Positions 27,142 through 36,745 of a stretch of DNA of 64,000 nt are shown here, piece by piece. How positions within the stretch are numbered: the first letter of the stretch is position 1; the number at the start of each line of letters is the position of its first letter. The notes beneath the pieces were generated by a model. The model searched no databases. It was not told the DNA's origin and worked only from the letters and a program-made list of their open reading frames with translations. A program made the translations under genes and the position numbers. Location: assembly GCA_037445895.1 (NCBI GenBank), contig JBBIJO010000008.1:28694-92693 (forward strand), read 5' to 3'. This DNA comes from JBBIJO01 sp037445895 (GTDB lineage: Bacteria; Bacteroidota; Ignavibacteria; Kapaibacteriales; UBA2268).

Positions 27142-27852
27142 ATGGATAAAATAATTGGATATATACCAATCGTAACGACGATTTTTGCGATTTATTTCGC
27201 AAAAGAAATATTCGGGCATTATAAAGTTAGGCGAACTAACTATCTTCTGTGGTGGACGATTGGAGTAGTTACATACGGGCTTGGCACTTTGACCGAAAGT
27301 ATCAATGCATTGTTTGGGTGGAGTATTTTGAATCTTAAGTCTTGGTATATTGTTGGTGCATTGCTTGGAGCTTTGCCGCTTGCACAAGGTTCAGTGTATT
27401 TGTTAATGAGTCGGAGATTTGCAAGCACGACTTCTTATTTTTTTGTTTCTTTGATACTCATTGCTGCAATCAGTGTGGTTTTTACTCCGGTAGATATTCC
27501 AAAGGACTTTAATTACAAGTTAACAGGCGCGGTTTTCGAGTGGAGATGGGTTAGATTTTTTTCGCCGTTAATCAATTTGTACTCTTTCGTTTTTCTTGTT
27601 GGGGGTGCATTCTACTCTGCTGTCAAATATTACCAAACCGAAAAGGGGGATGCTCGTTTCAAAGGCAATATTTTGATTGCAATCGGGGGAATTTTACCGG
27701 GAATTGGAGGAACTTTTACAAGAATTGGCTACGTAAACGTATTGTTTGTTACCGAGTTATTGGGTTTAGTATTAATATATATAGGTTATAGAATCATAAA
27801 AACGAGTAAATACAAATCCACAATCGATGTTGCTTCTGCAATAGAAAGATAA
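27142..27852 (+). CDS. Seven-TM-like integral membrane protein of unknown function
   Basis: A 236-residue hydrophobic protein with about seven predicted membrane segments (around residues 4-22, 32-52, 66-88, 92-112, 135-158, 170-192, 196-216). Charged loops RRTNYLLWW and KYYQTEKGDARFKGN separate them. I do not recognise a family; the layout is like the 7TM sensor modules found at the N-terminus of some kinases, but no signalling domain follows. It contains almost no His, so it is not a haem-b QmoC-type subunit, although it lies convergent to qmoB. It shares a bidirectional terminator with qmoB. Confidence 0.7.
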   Translation: MDKIIGYIPIVTTIFAIYFAKEIFGHYKVRRTNYLLWWTIGVVTYGLGTLTESINALFGWSILNLKSWYIVGALLGALPLAQGSVYLLMSRRFASTTSYFFVSLILIAAISVVFTPVDIPKDFNYKLTGAVFEWRWVRFFSPLINLYSFVFLVGGAFYSAVKYYQTEKGDARFKGNILIAIGGILPGIGGTFTRIGYVNVLFVTELLGLVLIYIGYRIIKTSKYKSTIDVASAIER

Positions 27853-27939
27853 AAAATTTCTTTACTATAAAAAATTTACTCTCGATGGGCAAACGAGTGT
27901 CGAGTGTAAACTTTTTGGTTACCGATATTCGTAGAAGCA

Positions 27940-27970
27940 AAAACACTGCCCGATTTGGGGACAGTGTTTT
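27940..27970. terminator. Bidirectional terminator between the 7TM gene and qmoB
   Basis: A 12-position inverted repeat with one mismatch (AAAACACTG arm at 27940-27948, CAGTGTTTT arm at 27962-27970, GC pairs inside, 7-base loop) carries A-runs on one side and U-runs on the other. It starts 22 bases after the qmoB stop on the minus strand and 87 bases after the 7TM gene on the plus strand, so it can serve both. Confidence 0.7.
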
Positions 27971-27991
27971 CGAAGATGGTTTTGTGTGTTT

Positions 27992-30214
27992 TTACATATC
28001 TTTATAGGGATTAGGACCCAATCGGTCGATTGTTTCGGCAAAGTTATTGAATATCTGCGGGATTTTATCGTATTCATCGATGGAAAGCGTGTGGAGTTCG
28101 ACTCGCTCGGGTTCCAACACCAACTGTTTCAATTTTTCTTGAACGTTTTCCATTCTTCTGTTTGCAAGTTCGCTACCGCGAATAAAGTGGCATTGGTAAT
28201 CTTCGCCATATTTACAGCCGATAAGAATGATTCCATCGTAACCCATCGATAAAGCATCGGCAATCCAAATGACGTTAACAGAACCAAGGCAACGCACGGG
28301 AATGATTCTAATATATGGAGAGTAATTGATTCTTTTGCTCGAAATAATATCCAACGAAGGATATGCATCGTTTTCGCATAAAAACGCTAAGATTCTGGGT
28401 TTTTCTTCTTCACTTTCCGGAATTTCAAGAGATTTAATCATCGAAGAGATGATTTGCACGGAATAATTTTTGAAACTGATAATTCTTTCGGGACAAGCCC
28501 CCATACAAATTCCGCATCGTCGGCAGCGATTAGGATTTGGTTTTGGGGTTCCTTTGTCGTCTTCATCGAGTGTCCCGAAAGGACATTCTTCGGTGCATCG
28601 TTTGCATTGTGTACATCTTTGAAGAAAGAAGTCGGGATAAGATGTATCGCCCGAGCGGGGATGTAATGCTCTGCCTAATCGAACACTTTCGATTGCTTGG
28701 ATTGCTTTCAATGTTGCACCGAAAGCATCGTTTTTTGCAGAAAATCCATTCATAGGAGAACGGACTGTTCCGGCGGAATAAATTCCGGTTCTTCGAGTTT
28801 CGTAAGGGAAACAAATGTAATGTGAATCGGGGAATCCATAGCGAAGTGTGGGTAGGTCCGTTCCTTGTCGATATGTTAGGTTAAGAATTCGTGCGCCTAT
28901 TTCGGCGCCGGCAGCTACGCTTTTCCCATCGGCAGTTATTGCAGATTGTTCAACATTTCCCACTTCAACATAAGTGCTTGGAACTAAACCAGTTGCCAAT
29001 ACAACTAAATCTGCATGTAAACGAATTCGCTCGCTAATAAGAGTTTTTTCGACATCAACATATACCGAGCCATTCCCATCGGACTCGATACTGATTATTT
29101 CTCCTTTTGTTATGAATACATTATCTTCGCTCTGGACTCTTTTGTAAAACTTTTCCGATTGTCCGGGTGTTCGGATATCTTTGTAAATTATGTAAATCTT
29201 TGCATCGGGGAAAAACTCTTGAACATACAAAGCTTGCTTCAAACTTGCAGTGCAACAATAGGAAGAACAATATGGAAGGTGGTTTGGGTCGCGGGAACCG
29301 GCACACTGAATAAATACAACGTTGTGAATTTCTTTGCCATTGAATTTTTTGGAAAAACCTTTTTCTTTGGCTAATTCTTCAAATTCAATATTTGTAATGA
29401 CATTTGGAAACTTTCCATAACCTAAATAATCAAGCTTGTTAGGGTCGTAGGGTTTCCACCCAGTGGCTTGGACTATTGCACCAACTTGGAATTGGTAAAT
29501 ATTGGTATCGTCTTGAACCTCGACATCGAACATTCCGGGTTGCCCCGAAATTTTGTTAATCTTGCAATTTGTCAATATTTGTATTCGTTCATTAGTAAGA
29601 ACACTGCCAATTATTTCGTCGATAAGGTTAGGTTCAAGTTCGAGATAAGGAGACTTTTGTGGAGCAACCTTATACAATTTTTTATAGAATCCTCCTAATT
29701 CCTTTTCTTTTTCAACTAAAACAACATTGTAGCCTGATTTCGCAGCCGAAAGCGCAGAGTTTAGTCCTGCGATACCTCCGCCCACAACCAAAATTGTTGA
29801 GTTTATGTCGAAAATAATTGGTTCGGGGGATTGAGTGTTTTGTATTTTGGCAACCCCCATTTTGATGTAATCCAACGCAAGCGATTGCGTCTCGTCATCG
29901 TTTGGAATGTGGGTCCATGCAACTTGTTCTCGAATATTAACTCGTTCACAAATTAAATTCTTGCCAAATTTAAATATATCTGTTAGGTAACGCCCAGAGC
30001 AAGCAGAAATAACTATTTTGTTGAGTTGATTTTCTTCTATGTCTTTTTGAATTTCTTTAACAAAGCTTTCGCTACAAACCCAGTTATTGACTTTTGCTAC
30101 GGGAAGTTTAAATTCTGTGGCGATGTCAGTTGCAATTTTCTGACAAGCAATAGATTCCCCAATTCCACAACCGCTACAGAGGTAAAGACCTATTTTTGTT
30201 TCTGCTGCCATCAT
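27992..30214 (-). CDS. qmoB: QmoB-like HdrA/MvhD fusion flavoprotein
   Basis: A 740-residue cytosolic electron-transfer flavoprotein. Residues 1-125 hold an HdrA-like N-terminal region with CSGCG and ACSGR; the FAD motif VVGGGIAGLNSA is near 144-155; the Cys-rich QCAGSRD...YCSSYCC segment is near the middle; two [4Fe-4S] ferredoxin motifs (CTQCKRCTEECP and CRRCGICMGACP) lie at about 534-575; and a C-terminal MvhD-like domain (607-720) keeps four Cys (about 613, 642, 667, 675). This HdrA-MvhD fusion is the architecture of QmoB, which passes electrons between quinone and APS reductase. Start overlaps the qmoA stop as ATGA. No qmoC, aprAB or sat is in the window, so the electron partner here is uncertain. 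Confidence 0.85.
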   Translation of the reverse strand: MMAAETKIGLYLCSGCGIGESIACQKIATDIATEFKLPVAKVNNWVCSESFVKEIQKDIEENQLNKIVISACSGRYLTDIFKFGKNLICERVNIREQVAWTHIPNDDETQSLALDYIKMGVAKIQNTQSPEPIIFDINSTILVVGGGIAGLNSALSAAKSGYNVVLVEKEKELGGFYKKLYKVAPQKSPYLELEPNLIDEIIGSVLTNERIQILTNCKINKISGQPGMFDVEVQDDTNIYQFQVGAIVQATGWKPYDPNKLDYLGYGKFPNVITNIEFEELAKEKGFSKKFNGKEIHNVVFIQCAGSRDPNHLPYCSSYCCTASLKQALYVQEFFPDAKIYIIYKDIRTPGQSEKFYKRVQSEDNVFITKGEIISIESDGNGSVYVDVEKTLISERIRLHADLVVLATGLVPSTYVEVGNVEQSAITADGKSVAAGAEIGARILNLTYRQGTDLPTLRYGFPDSHYICFPYETRRTGIYSAGTVRSPMNGFSAKNDAFGATLKAIQAIESVRLGRALHPRSGDTSYPDFFLQRCTQCKRCTEECPFGTLDEDDKGTPKPNPNRCRRCGICMGACPERIISFKNYSVQIISSMIKSLEIPESEEEKPRILAFLCENDAYPSLDIISSKRINYSPYIRIIPVRCLGSVNVIWIADALSMGYDGIILIGCKYGEDYQCHFIRGSELANRRMENVQEKLKQLVLEPERVELHTLSIDEYDKIPQIFNNFAETIDRLGPNPYKDM

Positions 30215-31488
30215 TCACACTCCTTGATTTTTAGAATTGCTTTCATTGCTGCTGCTGTTGCTTCTTGAACAACAGAAGCAACGTCTTTTGGGCCAACGCA
30301 GACGCCACAACCAACGACTCCATCATCCAAATCATTTCGAATAAATCCATTTTCATTCAAAATTCCTTCGATAGGGGGCTTTTCGTTTGAAGTTGTCGGT
30401 TGCATACCGATTGCAAGAACCACTAAATCAACTTCCTTTTGGAGAAGAACACCTGTCATAGTATCCTCGGCTTCAACTATGAGCCGATTGTTCATAGGGT
30501 TTTTCAGTATTTTTGCAACTTTTCCTCGGTGGAATTCAATATTAGGGTCTGATTGGGTTTTGTTGTAAAAATCTTCCAAAATTCCATTGGCTCGCAAATC
30601 GATGTAAAATATATATATTTTAGTGTCTGGATATTGACTTTTTATATAGTGCGTATGTTTCATCGAAGCAAGGCAACATACCGAAGAGCAATATTCAAGA
30701 TGATTTTCGTCGCGTGAACCAGCACATTGGACAAAAGCAATCTCTTTCGGTTCGCTATCGAGTTCGCCAACTTGAATTTTGCCTTGTGTTGGACCAGATG
30801 GAGATGCAAGCCTTTCCATCATCATATTTGTAATTACATTGGGGTATCGTCCGAAACCAAGATTTTCGAGCTTTGTTGCATCGTAGGGGTCCCAACCTGT
30901 TGCCCATACAATTGCTTTGGTGCGGACCAAGAATTCCACTTTCTTTTCGCTTAAATTAATAGCATTATATTTACATACTTCGACACATAGTCGGCATTTG
31001 TCGAACAAACAAACTGAAGGGTCGATTACATATTTTTGTGGATAGGCATTATTATACGGTTGGTAGATAGCTTTTGTTTTGTCCATCCCAAAATTAAATT
31101 CGTTCGGACGCTCGACGGGACAAACTTTAAAACAATCGCCACAAATTGTGCATCGATTATCAACAAATCGTGGTTTTTGTTCAACATTTAAGATTAATTC
31201 TTTTCCCTCTTTTTTGACTTTTTTTACGGTCGAAAGTGTCAACAACTTAATATTATTGTTGTCGCGCAGGCGTCGGAGGTTGATTTCGAGTCCACAAGTT
31301 GGTGGGCAAAGTTTAGGGAAATACTCATAGAGTTGGGAGACACGCCCGCCAATGTATGGTTGTTTTTCGATGAGCAACACGTTGAATCCAGTTTCCGCAG
31401 CTTCGAGCGCAGTGGAAATACCAGCAATACCAGCACCAACTACAACAATATCGGTTTCGAAGTCATTTTGTTCGTTTTTTCTTTCCAT
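30211..31488 (-). CDS. qmoA: QmoA-like HdrA flavoprotein
   Basis: A 425-residue HdrA-family protein. It has the FAD motif IVVVGAGIAGISTALEA, the IGGRVSQLYEYFPKLCPPTCGLEI segment typical of QmoA/HdrA, two [4Fe-4S] clusters (CTICGDCFKVCP and CLFDKCRLCVEVC), and CAGSRDENHLEYCSSVCC. QmoA is the smaller HdrA-like subunit of the quinone-interacting membrane-bound oxidoreductase. I start at the ATG at 31488 (MERKNEQND), since the extra upstream residues are hydrophobic and unlike the family. qmoB follows with a 4-base overlap. The third subunit, the membrane cytochrome qmoC, is absent. Confidence 0.85.
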   Translation of the reverse strand: MERKNEQNDFETDIVVVGAGIAGISTALEAAETGFNVLLIEKQPYIGGRVSQLYEYFPKLCPPTCGLEINLRRLRDNNNIKLLTLSTVKKVKKEGKELILNVEQKPRFVDNRCTICGDCFKVCPVERPNEFNFGMDKTKAIYQPYNNAYPQKYVIDPSVCLFDKCRLCVEVCKYNAINLSEKKVEFLVRTKAIVWATGWDPYDATKLENLGFGRYPNVITNMMMERLASPSGPTQGKIQVGELDSEPKEIAFVQCAGSRDENHLEYCSSVCCLASMKHTHYIKSQYPDTKIYIFYIDLRANGILEDFYNKTQSDPNIEFHRGKVAKILKNPMNNRLIVEAEDTMTGVLLQKEVDLVVLAIGMQPTTSNEKPPIEGILNENGFIRNDLDDGVVGCGVCVGPKDVASVVQEATAAAMKAILKIKECE

Positions 31489-31598
31489 TGGTAAATCAAA
31501 AAATAAAAAAACAAAAATTACCAATGGGTAAATTAGAATTGTTTAAAGAGTCGTTAAAATCATTATGATATAATGTAATCTCTATGTTGTAGAGATGG

Positions 31599-34500
31599 CT
31601 ACCAACTATCCCCCCATTTTACCTTAACTTCCCATTCTTTCTGATTTCTTTGAGGGGTTTGAGTCAAATTAGTTGTTCGGCTCAATTGTAGGATGAGATT
31701 TTGTAATGGTTCAGGTTGAAATATTGAACCGAAGGGAACTTCGATACTCAATTCGTTGTTGTTCATCAAATCGGCAACCGTCCCGCCAAAATTCCAATTT
31801 AATCCAAGAAAATTTCCACTCATCCTTAATTTCGCTTTGTCGAATGTTAAAGATGATTCAGAAAAAGTTATGTCTGCACTCGAAACAAAACCGGTTCCCG
31901 ACAGCGCATTCGTTATGAATTGAGAAACAAGCACAGTTGCTCCACTCGATATTACGGTGGAACGACCGGCACTATAAAGTTCATTTATATTGAATTCGTT
32001 TCCACTTCCTCGCTCGAATTCGCTTTTTGTTCTACCAAATGCTAATAGAAATAAAGCGTCTTGGGTTATTCTCGAAGAATCACCTTTTGCAACCTGATTA
32101 TCAATGGCATATTCAAAACGAACACTTGGTCGCTCTTTTGTTCCTGTTAAAAAAATCGAAATTGTGAAATTTCGAACTGCATCACTGTAAATGCTCTCCC
32201 CAGAATATTCAGCTTTAATATCGAGATTAGGATTTTCGAGATTGCCCGTAGGGAAATTAATTGCTCCTTGTGTCCTGAAAAGTTTAATAAAATTCAATGT
32301 AGAGCCTTCGCGCAAAACTAAATCACTTCCTGTTAGTAATGTTACGTTATTTCGAGGATCGGAGTAATAGTGTAAAGTCGAAGAACCGTCTGGCATCGTA
32401 ATAATCGCATACATTTTTCCCAGTGTAGTAATATCCATTGTTAGTTCAATTGGGTTTACCAATCGGATGAAAAGGTCAATTTTCAAATTCGACGACCCCG
32501 ACGAAGAATGCAAGTTGGTTAAATCGGAATTTGGATTATTGAAAAGTGTAGTTGAGTTTTTGCCGAGTTGATTCTCTTTGTTCCCTGCGAATTCATATCG
32601 AACAAACGATTCTGCTACTGATTCGCGTGAAGCTACCGAAGGCAAATACAATTTGCCCTTTGTTATTTCGAGGTTGCCTTCTACTTTTGCATCGTTTGGT
32701 TTACCAGAATATCTTAATTGATTCTCTCCTGTGGAAATAATCAAATCGCCAAAAAGATTTGGATGTGATTTTGCCGACGCACTGCTTAAAACTTTAAGAT
32801 TGCTTGCCTTTAAAGCAATATCAATATCTTGGATTTGGTTGTTTTCGAAAGTTATAATGCCGTTTATAGTTGCTAACCCATTTTTATTGTCCGAAGGTAA
32901 ATTGTAGATGTGTAAGTTATCGAGCATTACTTTTGTTCCGTCGAAAAGGACTTTCCCTTGTCCTCGATAGACAATATTGTTTGCCAACACTCGAAAAGAA
33001 GCATCAACAATTTCTGCGCTGCCTTTAAAGAATAAATTATCGGGTAGATAGCCGTAAACGTCTAAGTTTGTAATTGCTTTGCCTTCCAACTTTTCCAAAT
33101 TCGAAGCGACTAAAGGCGAAAAAATTGAAAGGGGAAGCTGATTGCTTTCAACTTTTGCAAAGAACTGTTCGTTCTGGTTCAGTGCGAATTTCCCTTTGCT
33201 CAATTCGATGCTGATTGGAAAGCGGACAATCTCGACTGATAGGAGGGAATTATCAGCTTCTTCAATCCTTATTTTGCCATATATGTTATTAGTTCGGTAT
33301 TTTATATTAGCCAAAAAATTCCCAAGTTCATAATTTTCGAAAAGGAGTTTTTTCGTAAATAAATTCAAATCTATATCTGGGTTATCCAAAGTATTCCCTA
33401 ATGATAAATCGAGAGATTCAACAGTGCCTTCGAAAGTTTTAATATTTGAGAGAGCATTATCTTGCGGAAGAAGCTTTTGGAAATCATTCAAAGGTAAGCT
33501 ATCGAGATGTGCTTTTATATTAATTTTCCCATCATATAAATAATAGCCGAATATCGAAACTGTTTCTGCGTTTTCTCGTTTGAATTGCATTTGTGAAATA
33601 TGGTAACCGTCCTTTTCAATTGATAGAGTAATTGGAGAGGAGGCTTGCCATTGAAATATATTTGAATATCCAAAATTGAAAGTTGGAAAGCTTATTTCAA
33701 TTTTTTTGTCGGTAAAATTTCCTTTGCCTTGGACTGCAAGCTCCACGGTTCCATTTATACCCGTTTGTGCAATTATGTTTAGACTGTCTTTTTGGAAATT
33801 AACATCAACCGTAGGAAAGTCGAAGTATAGTCCTCCAATTGCAATCCGGGAATCCGATAACAACTTTGCCGAAAGAAACTTAACGTATGGAACTGAATCA
33901 ATTACTTCGATTTCGTAGTTAGCCGAAAGGTTTGAAGAAAGTAGGCTGTATTTCGTCGAATCTTCTGTGTATGTTAAGTAGTTTATTGCCATTGAATCGA
34001 GTTTCAAGTAGCAAGACTTCTCTGTATTTTCGAAAAAAAGCTTCGCATTTCCTGAAAACACTATGTTTTTTTTCAAAAGGACACTAATCAAAGAAAAGTC
34101 GCCAATCCTTAATTCTGCATTGAAGCGTGCGGGATGAAAAGTTACTATTTTAGATTGGCTAAAGTCCGTTCCGTTTGTTGTTGTAACTGAATCTGTAGCT
34201 ATTGTTTGCTCCAACACCTTCAGTTTATTCTCGAAACTTTTTGTAATGGATTGTATCTGTGTGCCGAAGTTAGTTACTAAGTCTAAAAACTCGTATTCAC
34301 CTTCGACAACTGCATCCATCATCAGCGAGTGAATTCGAATGAATTTATTGCCAGGTGAACTATGGTGGACATCCAAGTCGATTTCGAATGGGAGCAAGTC
34401 TCTATCGGAAAAAGCAAATTCCATAAAATTTGCTTTCAAGTTCAAATCGATAGAATTTGGATTATATCCTTTGCCATTGAACGAAATCTCTCCACTCAAA

Positions 34501-36131
34501 CGTTGTGGGAGATTGCCTCCACTAAACCTAAACGCGTCTAAATTTATGTTAGAAAAACTCAAAAGTCCGCTATAATCAGGATTTTTAAACTCAGCAAGGT
34601 TGAGCGAGCCACTCAGGTTCAATTTTCCAATGTTCTGGTGTGATAATGTGTCTTGCCAAAAAAATAATGATTGTAATGTATCAACTGTAAGCATTCCGCG
34701 AAAGAGATTCGCGGTGCAAGATAGTGTCCAGTTTTCCAAGCCTTTGTATTCCGCTTTCCCTTTGTCTATATTTAATTTTACCCAACCATTTGAATTCGAG
34801 TTATGTCCTAGATTAAATTGAGCTTCGAGTGTTCCATCGAGGCTTGTTTTCGGTATCGTTTGCAAAATAGTAGCAAGGTTAAAAGAATTGAATCGCAATC
34901 TTAAATTATAATTAGCGCTATTATCGAACGAGAAATTAAAATCCAGCAACCCGGAGCCGGTAATTGCATTCCCATTGAATTTAAACCGACCGTCCTCCAA
35001 TTCAAAAGTTAAATTTTTGGAATTAAAGAACTTGGAATCAATAGGAATGTTTAGAAAAGTTTGCCCGAAAAGGAGAGGTAGGTCGCTTTGGTAAATTTCT
35101 AAATTTCTAACAATAAATGAAAGTTTTGGAGAAATTGGGTGACTTAAATTCTCAACTTTTCCATCGCAAACGATGTATGATTTACCGAAGTTTAACCCAA
35201 TGTTATCGAATTTTATTGTTGAATCTAATTTTACCTTTCCATTTATTTTGATTACCGCATCTTTTGCGAAAGGGAGTTCAACAAATTTTTGTAAGTCCTC
35301 TGTCCTTAATGTTGATTTTTTTATTTCAAAATCCAATTGGGGGTATTGTAGCAGATAGATTCGAGAAGTAAGATTTATTGAACTTCCTTTGGTTTGTAGA
35401 ACAAAATTATTAACATCAACTGTGTCCTTATTTGTAAATATGTCGGCTGTCGATTTAACAACAACAAACGAAGATTTTTCTTCGTAGAAATTAAGGTTAG
35501 CAATCGAGATGCTGAATTTTTGTTCTCCGATAGAAAGTTTTCCCCCAAGTTTTAGATTCAAGTTTTTGATGGAAAAATTCGATGGATTGAAAGTATGGCT
35601 GCGTGTTGTATCGTTTTCGTCGAGCATTGCAAGCTGCCCATTTTCAAGTTGGACGTTATTGAGAAAGATTACCAGGTTTGGAGGTTCGGATGGGCTATTA
35701 TCGTCGCTTTGTTTTGTAATTTTTTCGAAGTTCCATAGCGAATCGCCTAAAAGTTTCCGAAAATTAAAATATGGATTTTCGAATTTGACGAACTTGAGAA
35801 AAACTTTCTTTTGCAGTAGAGGCGAAAAATCCCAGTCAAGCCGAACATTCCTTGAAAATATTACTGTATCGGAGCCGAGAGTAATTAAAAAGTTGTTTAT
35901 CCTTATTCCCGAGAAGGGGCTAAAATCGATTTCTTTATATGAAATTTTACCATTAAGATTGTTATTGAGAATCTGAATTCCAATTTCTGCCAGCCAATTT
36001 CGAGTCGGCTTTATACTCAAGAAGAGAACAACTATTGAAAGGGTAACAAGAAAAGAGACAACAGAAGCTGCAACAAACCTAAACAAAAAAGTCCAAAATT
36101 TTTTGCGTCGTTTCTTTTCTTTTTTTTCCAT
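31599..36131 (-). CDS. TamB-like translocation and assembly module protein (very long)
   Basis: A 1510-residue envelope protein with one N-terminal TM (about residues 12-34, after a KKEKKRRKK patch) and a long repetitive beta-rich body, the shape of AsmA/TamB lipid-transport or barrel-assembly proteins. The C-terminal DUF490 (TamB) domain is visible in the last about 300 residues: TLTKGKLYLP, LFIRLVNPIELTMDITTLGKMYAII, GSTLNFIKLFRTQGAINFPTG, FTISIFLTGTKERPSVRFE and the LLAFGRTKSEF segment. It probably spans the periplasm and shuttles phospholipids or helps insert outer-membrane proteins. No BamA/TamA gene is adjacent; engB lies 11 bases upstream. Confidence 0.88.
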   Translation of the reverse strand: MEKKEKKRRKKFWTFLFRFVAASVVSFLVTLSIVVLFLSIKPTRNWLAEIGIQILNNNLNGKISYKEIDFSPFSGIRINNFLITLGSDTVIFSRNVRLDWDFSPLLQKKVFLKFVKFENPYFNFRKLLGDSLWNFEKITKQSDDNSPSEPPNLVIFLNNVQLENGQLAMLDENDTTRSHTFNPSNFSIKNLNLKLGGKLSIGEQKFSISIANLNFYEEKSSFVVVKSTADIFTNKDTVDVNNFVLQTKGSSINLTSRIYLLQYPQLDFEIKKSTLRTEDLQKFVELPFAKDAVIKINGKVKLDSTIKFDNIGLNFGKSYIVCDGKVENLSHPISPKLSFIVRNLEIYQSDLPLLFGQTFLNIPIDSKFFNSKNLTFELEDGRFKFNGNAITGSGLLDFNFSFDNSANYNLRLRFNSFNLATILQTIPKTSLDGTLEAQFNLGHNSNSNGWVKLNIDKGKAEYKGLENWTLSCTANLFRGMLTVDTLQSLFFWQDTLSHQNIGKLNLSGSLNLAEFKNPDYSGLLSFSNINLDAFRFSGGNLPQRLSGEISFNGKGYNPNSIDLNLKANFMEFAFSDRDLLPFEIDLDVHHSSPGNKFIRIHSLMMDAVVEGEYEFLDLVTNFGTQIQSITKSFENKLKVLEQTIATDSVTTTNGTDFSQSKIVTFHPARFNAELRIGDFSLISVLLKKNIVFSGNAKLFFENTEKSCYLKLDSMAINYLTYTEDSTKYSLLSSNLSANYEIEVIDSVPYVKFLSAKLLSDSRIAIGGLYFDFPTVDVNFQKDSLNIIAQTGINGTVELAVQGKGNFTDKKIEISFPTFNFGYSNIFQWQASSPITLSIEKDGYHISQMQFKRENAETVSIFGYYLYDGKINIKAHLDSLPLNDFQKLLPQDNALSNIKTFEGTVESLDLSLGNTLDNPDIDLNLFTKKLLFENYELGNFLANIKYRTNNIYGKIRIEEADNSLLSVEIVRFPISIELSKGKFALNQNEQFFAKVESNQLPLSIFSPLVASNLEKLEGKAITNLDVYGYLPDNLFFKGSAEIVDASFRVLANNIVYRGQGKVLFDGTKVMLDNLHIYNLPSDNKNGLATINGIITFENNQIQDIDIALKASNLKVLSSASAKSHPNLFGDLIISTGENQLRYSGKPNDAKVEGNLEITKGKLYLPSVASRESVAESFVRYEFAGNKENQLGKNSTTLFNNPNSDLTNLHSSSGSSNLKIDLFIRLVNPIELTMDITTLGKMYAIITMPDGSSTLHYYSDPRNNVTLLTGSDLVLREGSTLNFIKLFRTQGAINFPTGNLENPNLDIKAEYSGESIYSDAVRNFTISIFLTGTKERPSVRFEYAIDNQVAKGDSSRITQDALFLLAFGRTKSEFERGSGNEFNINELYSAGRSTVISSGATVLVSQFITNALSGTGFVSSADITFSESSLTFDKAKLRMSGNFLGLNWNFGGTVADLMNNNELSIEVPFGSIFQPEPLQNLILQLSRTTNLTQTPQRNQKEWEVKVKWGDSW

Positions 36132-36142
36132 AATATACAAAG

Positions 36143-36745
36143 TTACGATTTTTGTACGTTTTCTGAATATTTTCGGATAATAGCAAGCAATTGCTCCCTA
36201 CCTTGCTTTGTAACCGAAGAGTAAGGAAGTATTTCTACGAGATTGGTGCAATACTGCAAAAGGAATTCAAATTGTTTGATACGCTTATTCAAAGAATCTT
36301 TGGCTATCTTATCGGACTTTGTGAGTATTACAACATATTTGCGAGCAATATTTTCTAGTAGTTCTATTTGGGCAAGGTCTAATTTTTGAGGCTCAAGACG
36401 GCTATCGGCAAGGAGAACAACCAATACAAGATTCCCTCTTTGCGATAAGTATATAGTGTTCAATTTTGCCCATAGTTTACGTTGTTCTTTCGATACCGTC
36501 GCATAACCAAAGCCTGGAAGATCGGCAAAAATATATTTATTTTCGACCAAATAGAAATTTATTTGTTGGGTTTTTCCGGGTTTCGCACTTGTGTGTGCCA
36601 GTTCTTTCCTTAATACCAAACTATTTAACAACGAAGATTTTCCTACATTTGAACGACCCGAAAAAGCAAATTCAGGGAGGCTGATTGTTGGAAATTGTTC
36701 AATATTTTCGGCACTGGCGATAAATTCTGCTTTTAATTCTTTCAT
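36143..36745 (-). CDS. engB: Ribosome biogenesis GTPase EngB (YihA/YsxC)
   Basis: A 200-residue Era/EngA-type GTPase needed for large-subunit assembly. The switch and nucleotide motifs are intact: G1 FSGRSNVGKSSLLN near residue 28, the T of KPGKTQQINFY as G2, G3 DLPGFGYA, G4 TKSDKI and a SSVTKQG G5-like segment. Length fits YihA. Its ATG overlaps the stop of the YCF48/T9SS gene upstream by 4 bases and tamB follows after 11 bases, so the three genes probably form one transcript. Confidence 0.95.
   Translation of the reverse strand: MKELKAEFIASAENIEQFPTISLPEFAFSGRSNVGKSSLLNSLVLRKELAHTSAKPGKTQQINFYLVENKYIFADLPGFGYATVSKEQRKLWAKLNTIYLSQRGNLVLVVLLADSRLEPQKLDLAQIELLENIARKYVVILTKSDKIAKDSLNKRIKQFEFLLQYCTNLVEILPYSSVTKQGREQLLAIIRKYSENVQKS

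Noticed and set aside
27142..27852. The 7TM protein as a divergent QmoC
   Set aside because: It is on the opposite strand to qmoAB, has almost no His for haem ligands and no Fe-S Cys motifs.
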